From JAJEFO01 sp022819605 (GTDB lineage: Bacteria > Pseudomonadota > Alphaproteobacteria > Rhodobacterales > Rhodobacteraceae): 64,000 bases of DNA. Position numbers and translations under genes: made by a program. Below are positions 28,143 through 36,507 of this stretch, piece after piece. Where the stretch lies: assembly GCA_965221545.1 (NCBI GenBank), contig OZ244901.1, positions 3,968,001-4,032,000 on the forward strand. The letters are read 5' to 3'. Each line of letters starts with the position of its first letter. The stretch's first letter is position 1. The notes under the pieces were generated by a model that did not search any database, was not told the origin of the DNA, and worked only from the letters and a program-made list of their open reading frames with translations.

Positions 28143-30554
28143 TCAGGTGTCGGTGGCGGCGCGGATCTCGTCCAGGAACCTTGTTCCGTAGCGGTCCAGC
28201 TTGCGGGGACCGACGCCGTGGCACTCCGCCAGGGCGTCAAGCGTGCGCGGCAGGAGAGCCGTCATTTCCATCAAGGTCCTGTCCGGAAACACCGCAAGCG
28301 GCGAGACGGCTTCCGACCAGGCGATCTCGATCCGAAGCCTGTCAAGCCTGGCGAACAGTCCCGGATCATGCCTGCCGGAAAGGTCCGGTTCCAGGAGCAG
28401 GTCTTGCGGTTCCGGCTCGTGGATGCCGCCGGAAGATTCCGCTCCGCTCATGGCCGACTTGAGCGCTGCCAGAAAGCGCTCGCCGTAGCGCCCGATCTTC
28501 TCCGCGTTGACGCCGTAGCACTCCGCCAGCGCATCGAGCGTCTGCGGCCGGTTCGCCGCCATCTCCTGCAGGCTGAACTTGTGAAGCACGGCATGCGGCG
28601 GCACGTCCTCCTCGAGCGCGATCTGCAGCCGCAGCGCCTTGAGCCGCCGGATCAGCCGGGAATCGAATCCACCCGCACGCACCGGTTCCGCTGCCGTTGC
28701 TCGCTGCGCGTCATCAGGTGCCGTCTCCGCCGACGGCCGCGAGCCTGCCGCATCCTTCAGGACTTCAAGGAATCGCTCGCCATAACGATCCAGCTTCGAG
28801 GCCCCTACGCCGTGGCAATCGGCAAGGCGTTCGAGACTTCGCGGCTTGCGGGCGGCCATGTCCTGGAGGCTGCGGTCGTGGAACACGGCGAATGTCGGCA
28901 CGCCCTCCGCCCTTGCGATCTCCAGCCGGACCTGCTTCAGCTTCGCAAGCAGCGCTGCGTCGATGTTTCCCGGCGGTGGCACCGCCGCCTGCCTGCGCTT
29001 CCTGCGCCTTACGGGTTCCGTAGCGGCCTCCTGGTGCAGCGCCACGCTTTCGACACCTTTCAGCACGGCGCGCGCCCGGTCACCGAGCAGCAGGGCGCCG
29101 TAGCCGCCAATGTCGATCCTCAGCACGTCCGCAGCCGCCATCTGGCGCAGGTAGGATCGCCAGAGCGCCTTGTCGGTGTCCGCCCCCACGCCGAAGGTCG
29201 GCAGCCGGTCATGGCGGTGCTGGCGGACCTTTCCGGTCGCCTCGCCGCGCAGCACGGCGATCAGGTGCTCGGCGCCGAAGCGCTGGCCGGTGCGCAGCGC
29301 GGCCGACAGCGCCTTCTGGGCGATAACCGTGCCGTCGATCGTTTCGACCGGCGCGAGGCAGCGGTCGCAGTTGCCGCACGGCGCGCAGGCCTCGCCGAAA
29401 TAGCCGAGCAGGGCCTGGCGGCGGCAGCCCGCTGTTTCGCACAGGCCAAGCAGCGCGTTCAGCCGCTGATGCTCGACACGCTTTGCTTCGTCAGGCCGGT
29501 CGGAGTCGTCGATCATCAGGCGGCGCAGCCTGATGTCGTCCATGCCGTGGAGCATGAGGGTCTCGGCGGGCAGTCCGTCCCGCCCGGCGCGGCCGATCTC
29601 CTGGTAGTACGCCTCGACGGTGGAGGGGATGTTGACGTGGGCGACGAATCGCACGTCGGGCTTGTCGATGCCCATCCCGAAGGCGATGGTGGCGACCACG
29701 ATCACGCCGTCCTCGGAAAGGAAGCGGTCTTGGTGGCGGTCGCGGACCGCCTGGTCCATGCCGGCATGGTAGGGCAGGGCGGAGCGCCCGTCCGAGGACA
29801 GGCGCTCCGCCGTTCGTTCGGCTTCCTTGCGCGACAGCGTGTAGACGATGCCGGACTGCCCGGAATGCCGGTCCAGCAGGCTGTCGATTTGCCGTGGCGC
29901 GGAATTTCGAGGCGCCATGCCGATCTGCAGGTTGGGACGGTCGAATCCGGCGACGAACACCCTTGCACGGCCGCCGAAAAGCCGCTCGACGATGTCCTCC
30001 CGCGTGACCGCGTCCGCGGTCGCCGTGAAGGCGCTGAGCCGAGAGTCGGGGAAGTGTTCCGGCAGTTCGGCAAGGCGGCGCTAGTCCGGACGGAAGTCGT
30101 GCCCCCACTGGGAGATGCAGTGGGCCTCGTCGATGGCGAATCGCGCAGGGCCAAGGCGGGCAAGGCCATCCAGCACGTCCGGCCGCATGAGCCGCTCGGG
30201 CGAGATGTAGAGCAGGCGCAACCGACCGTCGCGCAGCTGGCGGTGCGTCTCCGCGGCGTCCGCTTGAGGTATCGCCGAATTGAGCGCGCCGGCCGCCACG
30301 CCGTTGAGGCGCAGCGCGGCTACCTGGTCGCGCATCAACGCGATCAGCGGCGACACCACCACGGTCAGGCTCTCGGTCGCCAGGGCCGGAAGCTGGTAGC
30401 ACATCGACTTGCCCGAGCCGGTCGGCATCACCGCCAGGACGCTGTTGCCTGCCAGAAGCGCCGAGACGATGTCCGCCTGCCCGGGCCTGAACTGGTCGTG
30501 GCCGAAGGTGCTCTTCAGGAGATCAAGGGCGACGTCGAGAGTGGGCAAGAGCAT
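28143..30554 (-). pseudogene. recQ: RecQ helicase with three HRDC domains, amber-interrupted
   Basis: Full-length RecQ (803 codons) but for one TAG at codon 158 (30081-30083), where relatives have Tyr in FRPDYRRL. Before it are Walker A MPTGSGKSMCYQLPAL and FAIDEAHCISQWGHDF; after it LSAFTATAD, FGMGIDKPDVRFV, QEIGRAGRDGLPAE, the zinc cluster (CETAGCRR, later CAPCGNCDRC) and the RQC winged helix. The tail carries three tandem HRDC domains, each with the pattern LRxEIA...A.F.D.SL.EMA...P.T...LA..HGVG..K..RYG.RFL. Most bacterial RecQ proteins have one; three is the Deinococcus-like form. An active ATP helicase would need amber readthrough; a restart after the stop would lack the ATPase motifs. 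Confidence 0.88.
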
Positions 30555-31240
30555 TGCTCCGATTGGCTCGGGGCAGAATGGTCCGGGATGCCAAGGCGTT
30601 CAAGCGGCAGTGCCGCCTCTGCGCCTGTCCATGCCGTCATGCCGTGGCCCCGTTGCGATCGGTGCCTTGTTCTGTCGGGAACTGCCGCAACGTCGGCCGG
30701 CATGGCGGCCGATCACCTTGAGGACGGAAGCGCCACCGGGCCATGAAGCGGCTGGCCGATTCGCCGGTCCGTCGTCAGTACGGCCCCTGTCCCAGGCCGG
30801 TGATCGGGCAAGCAGCTGCGTGGAGCCATGGCCAGATCTCGTTGCCGTCCCGGTCGGCGCGCTTCGCCACGATCCTGTTCGACAGGCCGTCGTCGATGGC
30901 ATGCGCGAGAATGTCACGTCGGTCCAAGATGAGTCTTCTGCAATTCCCTATTGCGCAATCATCCCGCAGAGCACTCACGCAACACCATTCATGAAGCGTG
31001 TCACTGTCCCTGACATGCGTCGGGAAGGTCGTGTCTTTCCACCGTCCATTCGCCTAGCGCTTCGACTTGAAACTGGATGCCGTGCTCCGGGCGATTGCAA
31101 ACGGTTTGGTTCCGTTCTTTCGATTCGGGCTGGATGCATCCAGAATTGATGCGGGTACTGGGCACCGGCACGCCATCGCCCTCAGATGCATCGGCCAAGG
31201 GGCGCGAAGGCTGATATCGCGGCACCGGCTGCATCAGGGC
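30555..31240. other. Intergenic region between recQ and the toxin-antitoxin-like pair
   Basis: About 690 bases. Open frames here lack starts with ribosome-binding sites and match no family I know. The recQ promoter should be near 30560-30650. Confidence 0.4.
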
Positions 31241-31275
31241 TTGATTTCCCCAAAACACAACTATATTGTTGTGTT
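31241..31275 (+). promoter_or_regulatory. Promoter with overlapping palindromic operator
   Basis: AACACAAC (31254-31261) and GTTGTGTT (31268-31275) are exact inverted arms around an AT-rich centre TATATT (31262-31267). TTGATT at 31241-31246 and the centre TATATT can act as -35 and -10 boxes with 15 bases between. The palindrome ends one base before the ATG at 31277, so a transcript would be leaderless. The XRE-type protein of this operon is the obvious candidate to bind it. Confidence 0.6.
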
Positions 31276-31276
31276 C

Positions 31277-31714
31277 ATGATACCGGAACCTGACCCGGAC
31301 ACTGGCTGCCTGCCGCCGGGCGTGCATGAAGCCAGTTGGCACGAGGTCGTCTCTCGCTTCGGCGGAAACAGCCACCGTGAGCGGTTGCTTGACGGCTTGC
31401 TGAATGCGTGTCGTGGTTTGGCGGCGGCCGGATGCGGGGAAGTACTGCTGGACGGCAGTTTCGTTACGACGAAGACGCTGCCCGGGGACTACGACGCCGC
31501 CTGGGAAACGAAGGGCGTGGATCCAGAGCTTCTGGATCCTGTGCTTCTCGACATGAAGCATCCTCGAGCGGCAATGAAGGCGAAATATCCTGGAGACCTG
31601 TTTCCGGCTTCGGCCAGCGCCGCACCGGGAGTGCTCTTTCGAGACTTTTTCGCGAGCGATCGCAACGGCGTCAGGAAGGGCATCGTGCTGATAGATCTAG
31701 GGAGCTTGCCATGA
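31277..31714 (+). CDS. DUF6932-like protein, putative toxin partner
   Basis: A 145-residue protein: HEASWHEVVSRFGGNSHRER, LLNACRGLAAAGCGEVLLDG, SFVTTKTLPGDYDAAWE and GVRKGIVLIDLGSLP. GS-F-T-K-PGDYD resembles the nucleotidyltransferase-like GSF...D.D motif, and proteins of this type often occur with a small HTH protein. It overlaps the next gene by ATGA (31711-31714), a tight coupling typical of toxin-antitoxin pairs. The ATG directly follows a palindromic operator. Toxicity is inferred from context only. Confidence 0.6.
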   Translation: MIPEPDPDTGCLPPGVHEASWHEVVSRFGGNSHRERLLDGLLNACRGLAAAGCGEVLLDGSFVTTKTLPGDYDAAWETKGVDPELLDPVLLDMKHPRAAMKAKYPGDLFPASASAAPGVLFRDFFASDRNGVRKGIVLIDLGSLP

Positions 31715-32148
31715 TCACCAACGAGAGACAGTACCGCATCACGCGAAAGAAGGCGCGGGATTTCGCTCGCGCGATCGAGGAATACGATGCCGGCTCGCCG
31801 GGCCGGGCAGATGTGCATCCCAAGCTGGCAAAGGCCGAACGAGAGGCCATGGAGAGTCAGCTAATGGACCTGCAGGAAGAACTGGAGGAATACGACAAGC
31901 TGAAGTCAGCTGGAAACTCGACCATCTCGATTGGCTCGTTCGAAGAGCTCGCGGACGGCTTGATCAAGGCCAGGATCGCAGGGGGCCTGAGCCAGCGGGC
32001 GCTTGCGGAACGTTTGAAACTCAAGGAGCAGCAGATCCAGCGGTACGAGGCCGAACGCTACGCGTCAGCCAGCTACCAGCGCCTGTGTCAGGTAGCGCGC
32101 GCCCTCGAACTCCGGATGGAAAGAGGGATTCTGCGCGTGTCGCCGTGA
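31711..32148 (+). CDS. XRE-family HTH protein, putative antitoxin and autorepressor
   Basis: A 145-residue protein with an acidic, coiled-coil N-terminus (residues ~1-70, including LMDLQEELEEYDKLK) and a C-terminal XRE helix-turn-helix (AGGLSQRALAERLKLKEQQI followed by QRYEAERYASASYQR). AGGGAG precedes the ATG. The arrangement, second gene with a DNA-binding domain overlapping the first, suggests an antitoxin that represses the promoter at 31241-31275. Confidence 0.75.
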   Translation: MITNERQYRITRKKARDFARAIEEYDAGSPGRADVHPKLAKAEREAMESQLMDLQEELEEYDKLKSAGNSTISIGSFEELADGLIKARIAGGLSQRALAERLKLKEQQIQRYEAERYASASYQRLCQVARALELRMERGILRVSP

Positions 32149-32199
32149 GAGCGGTCTGAACACCGCTGGACAGCAATCAGCTGCGAGTCGCCCTGAATC

Positions 32200-32472
32200 A
32201 ATTCCTTGCCGTCGTGCGGCAGGAGCAACGCACAGATCGACGATCCCGAGAATGGGCACGATGGCCTCGCCAACGCGCACGACCCGGTATTCCATCCCCA
32301 CAAGTCCCATGAGATCGCTGCCGCTCCACGCGAGCAGACGTTCATGCGGGTTCTGCTTGAACCAGGTCCGTCCCACATGCACACCGTCAAAACATGCATC
32401 AAGCAATGTGGCGATGTCCGCATCCCGGCTCGGGTCAGGCGATTCCGCGGCACGGTGTTCAGTGAACTTCAT
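32200..32472 (-). pseudogene. GNAT acetyltransferase, 3'-truncated
   Basis: The N-terminal two-thirds of a GNAT protein: ATLLDACFDGVHVGRTWFKQ, LLAWSGSDLMGLVGMEYRVV, then GIVDLCVAPAARRQGI, the acetyl-CoA-binding motif A. After RRQGI the frame runs into codons antisense to the XRE gene and the rest of the fold is missing or shifted. It ends tail-to-tail with the XRE gene. Confidence 0.65.
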
Positions 32473-33275
32473 GAGGGGAGTCCAGCTCCATTTGGCAGAA
32501 TGTCATGCACAATCGCCGCGTGCCGTCAGACAAAACCTTGACAATGGAGACTGATTCCGGTGCACCGCGTCAGGCAACTCCTCGAATTTGAACAGCAAGC
32601 AAATGATTGACCAGCCTTGCGGCGGCGGGCCATCCAAAGGGCGACTCTCGGGGATTCAGTTGTCAATACGACGCCCCGTCTGCTCGCCAAGCGCGATGTC
32701 GATCAACACGCCACTCAATTCGTCCTCGGTCAGTCCGAAAACTATCTCGCTGTTGTCTGCATGCAGTTTGTCCGAAAGGAGCGACAGCAGCCTCTGCGCC
32801 ACCGCGTAGGCTTTTCGCGCAGTGTCCCAAAACTGGAACAGAATCGGCTTGTATTCCAATCCGCCGAGGCCTGGCATCGCCGCGTGATTGAACTGCCGCG
32901 CCCGCTACTTGCATTTGAATGCCCACCCCACCTTGAAGGCGCTCGTCCTGGCGTCACTGCCGTATCGCCAACACCAGGGGGAACAGCTGCAAGATGCGGG
33001 ATCACCAGAACCTGCTGCTGCGATCCGGCCCGGACCGGTGCCGCAGGAAGAGCGAACCATGATCGGCAACGTTGACAGGGACCGCGTCGGTGCGGGTCGG
33101 CTGCGCGGAGCCCTGCCGGATCCAGCCCCCAGGCACCCTGCCTTGGGGGAAGGAACTCGCGCCAAGGCCGTTGTCATTTCGTTTGCCGGAGTCGTGCAAC
33201 ATTCGCTTGCCGATGACAGAAGGCCCGGACATGATTGGCTGGTGACGCCAAAGGCTCAAGTCATTTGGCACATGC
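32473..33275. other. Intergenic region with one possible small gene
   Basis: On the minus strand at 32656-32877 a 73-codon frame (WDTARKAYAVAQRLLSLLSD, later GLTEDELSGVLIDIALGEQT) has normal protein-like composition but no ribosome-binding site and no family I recognise. The rest holds nothing convincing. Confidence 0.3.
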
Positions 33276-34520
33276 CTAGTTTCCAAACATGGTGTTAGGC
33301 AGCCACATAACGATCTGCGGAAACGCAATCAGCAGGGCGACGGTCAGTACGTCGCAGACGAAGAACCATCAGATCCCCTTGAAGACTTGCGGCAGCGGTA
33401 TGTCCGGCCGGACCCCTGACACGACAAAGCAGTTGAGGCCTATGGGCGGCGTGATCAGGCAGATCTCCACCATCTTGACGACAATGATTCCGAACCAGAC
33501 GGAATCATAGCCAAGCGACAGGATGATCGGGTGCACGAGCGGCAAGGTTATCAGCAGCATGCCCATCGCATCCATGAACATGCCAAGCACGACATAGGTC
33601 AGCAGGATGATGATGAGCACCCAGATCCGGTCAACTTCGAGCCCGAGGATCAGTCGCTCCACCTCCGCCGGCAAGCCGGAAAACCCGAGGAACCGGACCA
33701 TGATCAGTATGCCCCAGATGATCGTGATGATCATCACGGCAGTCTTTGCGGACTCCTGGAGCGCCGTGCTGAACTGCTTCCAGGTCATGCCTTTCCAGAG
33801 CGAAAGCAGGAAGACGATCATTGCGCCGACAGCGCCCGATTCCGTCGGGGTCATCACGCCGGTGTAGATGCCGCCGATGACAACGGTGACGACGGCGAGG
33901 ATGCCCCAGATCTCGCCAAGGGATCTAAGCCTTTCGCCCCATTCGACGCCGTATACGGGCGAGCCCAGGGACGGGTTCAGCTTCACGCGGATGATAATGG
34001 CGAATGCGTAAATGATCGCGGAAATGATGCCGGGGATGAAACCGGCGATCAGGAGCCGCCCGACGGACTCCTCGACGATGATCGCGTAGACGACGAGGAT
34101 GCCCGATGGCGGGACCAGCGAGGCCAGGGTCCCGCCCGCGGCCACGACGCCGGCGGAGAAGCCGGGCTTGTAACCGTAACGAAGCATTTCCGGGATCGCG
34201 ATCCTGGAAAACACCGCCGCCGTCGCGGTGGAGGTGCCCGAAACGGCAGCGAACGCCGCTGTCGCGAACACCGTTGACACGGCAAGGCCTCCCGGAAGCC
34301 AGGAGAACCACATGCGCATGCAGCGGAACGCGCCCTGCGTCAGCTGTGCGTGGTAGGCCATGTAGCCGATGATGACGAACATCGGCAGCACCGACAGCGA
34401 GTAGTGCGCCAGTTCGGCAAACGGAATAGTTCCGGCGATTCCGATTGCCCGCGGAAAGCCGAGAATGATGGCGTCGAACAGTCCCTGGCCCGCTTCGACG
34501 TCGATCTGCCTGCCGCCCAT
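33276..34520 (-). pseudogene. TRAP transporter large permease (DctM type), opal-interrupted and 5'-short
   Basis: The frame encodes most of a DctM-type 12-helix permease for organic acids: LPMFVIIGYMAYHAQLTQGA, FAAVSGTSTATAAVFSRIAI, GGTLASLVPPSGILVVYAII, TPTESGAVGAMIVFLLSLWK and MVEICLITPPIGLNCFVVSG. At 33369-33371 TGA follows PLPQVFKGI; in the same frame WFFVCDVLTVALLIAFPQIV then completes the last helix to a natural stop at 33276. Relatives have a sense codon here. The first ~40 residues and a first helix also seem absent upstream of MGGRQ. No DctP or DctQ gene is adjacent, so a working transporter is unlikely. Confidence 0.82.
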
Positions 34521-34714
34521 CGCGGCTGCAAGCCCCCGCCCGCCTCCTCGCCGTCGATGACGATGTCGCCGTCCCGTCCGCTGAACCCGGAGCGATGGCG
34601 CTCAAGTCCCCTCTCCCGGCGAGCCTCCGCGGCCCAACCATCGACCGTGCGAGAATGTCGAAGCGATGAAACCGTGTCTGTCGACGCCCGAGGCTGATCA
34701 GCGCCGTGCCTGAG

Positions 34715-35692
34715 CTACTCGTCGGTCAGGTAGATCCCGGACCCGACCACGACCATCTGGTCTGACTCCAGCACCGGAAACCCTGTCTCGAACCCGATCT
34801 TGGGCGACCCTGTCTCCTCGTCTCCGTCGATGGCCGGGTTGTCGAAGCGGTACTCGAGGAATCCGCCCCCTCGGTGCGCCATGCCGAGGAGTTCCTGCAT
34901 GAACTGCACTCCGTTCACGTCAACGAGGTGAAGCGGCGCCGGCTTGCCTTCGCGGTGGCGCTGCCCTCCGTGGAATACCACGATTCCGTCGCTGCTCACG
35001 ATCCAGACGTAGACGGACCCGTCCTTCCAGTGCCCGCCTTCCTCGCGCAACGCGTTCTTCGTGCCCACGAGGCCGGAATAGTCGTCCGACCTCACCGCGC
35101 CCCGGTACGCCTTCGCCGCCTCTTCGACGAATGTGATCAGCGTGTCCCTGTCTACCACTTCCGATGCCGTGACGGCGGGTCGCGGCAGCTCGGTGATCGT
35201 GATCGGGACATGGGACACGTCCTGTGAATACCCTCCGACGACGACGAGCGTCCGCCCTGTCATTCCGGAGGTGTACTCGACGGCGTAGGCGGTCTGGGGC
35301 CCGCCGTCGGCGTACTCGACGAAGCCCCCGCCGTCGGCGGCGGCCTCGAGGAGCTTCTCCACCACCTTCAGGCCGTTGTCGTCTTCGACACCGGCCAGGT
35401 TCTTGCTCTCGGCTGCCGGGTCCGTTCCGTGAATGAAGCAGTCGCCGTTCCTGAAAAGGATCGTCAGGAACGTCTCCCCTGACTTCCAGTCGCCTTCGGT
35501 GCGTAACGTCGCGCGCAGTCTTGCGATCTCGTTCAGGTCGGAGATTCCTTCGAGGTGCGCTTTCGCTGTCTGCACGAAGACCTTGAGAGTCTCTCGGTTC
35601 ACCACGTCTTCGGCGGTCGCGCCCGCATCGGCCGCGGCGCTTGAGAACACAATCATTGCGGCGACTGCGGTCGCTCCAAGTCTTGCTCTCAT
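34715..35692 (-). CDS. Periplasmic protein with two Cache domains
   Basis: A 325-residue secreted protein. The signal peptide MRARLGATAVAAMIVFSSAA ends near ADAG. Two homologous units follow: VVNRETLKVFVQTAKAHLEG to LVVVGGYSQDV (about residues 27-155) and VVDRDTLITFVEEAAKAYRG to MVVVGSGIYL (about 170-320). Each has a long helix, a WKSG/WKDG turn and FxHG, as in single Cache domains of sensors. There is no membrane anchor or signalling domain, so it may be a free ligand-binding protein. The ATG at 35692 has GGGGACA upstream and is preferred over earlier in-frame starts. Confidence 0.75.
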   Translation of the reverse strand: MRARLGATAVAAMIVFSSAAADAGATAEDVVNRETLKVFVQTAKAHLEGISDLNEIARLRATLRTEGDWKSGETFLTILFRNGDCFIHGTDPAAESKNLAGVEDDNGLKVVEKLLEAAADGGGFVEYADGGPQTAYAVEYTSGMTGRTLVVVGGYSQDVSHVPITITELPRPAVTASEVVDRDTLITFVEEAAKAYRGAVRSDDYSGLVGTKNALREEGGHWKDGSVYVWIVSSDGIVVFHGGQRHREGKPAPLHLVDVNGVQFMQELLGMAHRGGGFLEYRFDNPAIDGDEETGSPKIGFETGFPVLESDQMVVVGSGIYLTDE

Positions 35693-36507
35693 GTCTCTTG
35701 TCCCCTGTTTGCGGTCTCTGCTTTGGTCAATGGCGTGTGCCCTCGCCTCCGAGGTGCTCTGCACGCGGAAACCGTCTGGAGCCTCGAATTCCGACTTCGA
35801 CGATGAAAGCAGATCCGTCACGCCGGCAAGGGATCGCCCGACCATGCCGCCTTGCCGTCCGTGCGCGCCGCCGAGGCACGCGTCACCGTGACACAGCATC
35901 GGCGGTCGCTGCCGTCCCCATGCCGGCGACGTCGGCTTTGGCGAAGTCTCATCGCAGGGCCTGCCCCATGCTGGCCGCCAGCACGGCCAGCCCCGCAGCC
36001 ATGACGCTGAAGCGCGACAGGCAGTGTTGGGCGGAAACGAGCGGAGCAGGCCCTGCAGCGCGGCGGGGGCCAGAAACCAAATGGAGGAAATCGCGCCCCT
36101 GCCGGGCTAAACGCACACGGTCCATTGCGTCAACCGCGCGGCACGAATGTCGAGGATGCCGGACAGAGCCACCGGCGTGGGAGAACAGGAGCGGCTCGGT
36201 TCAAGCATGTGCCTGGAATCTCCAGATCGGTTGCAATGCTCACCCCATGCTTAGGCCTCATCCTCTGCGCTGTACATGCCCGTAAGCCGGCGCCTCGCGC
36301 CATGCGCGGGCCGCCGCCCGCCGGACCCTCTTACGCTAGCAGATTGCTGCCCGATCGTCCGTGAGATGTGCGTGTGCATTCGTGAAAATTGCGTGCGGAT
36401 TTCGTGGCTCTTCGGTGCCTTCGGCGCTATTCTCGCACTGCGGCACCCGAATCGACCGCCGCGAAGCGTGGCCTGATTCGGCCCGTCCGATACGAGGGAG
36501 ACCAGCG
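35693..36507. other. Intergenic region upstream of the histidine kinase
   Basis: No gene recognised. From about 36361 to the kinase start, the sequence resembles the region upstream of both integrase repeats (40100-40240 and 8560-8720, reversed), so part of the kinase promoter region is duplicated elsewhere in the window. Confidence 0.55.

Noticed and set aside
28095..30746. 883-codon open frame on the plus strand
   Set aside because: Antisense to recQ; no family features. That it is longer than either recQ piece only reflects the amber codon in recQ.
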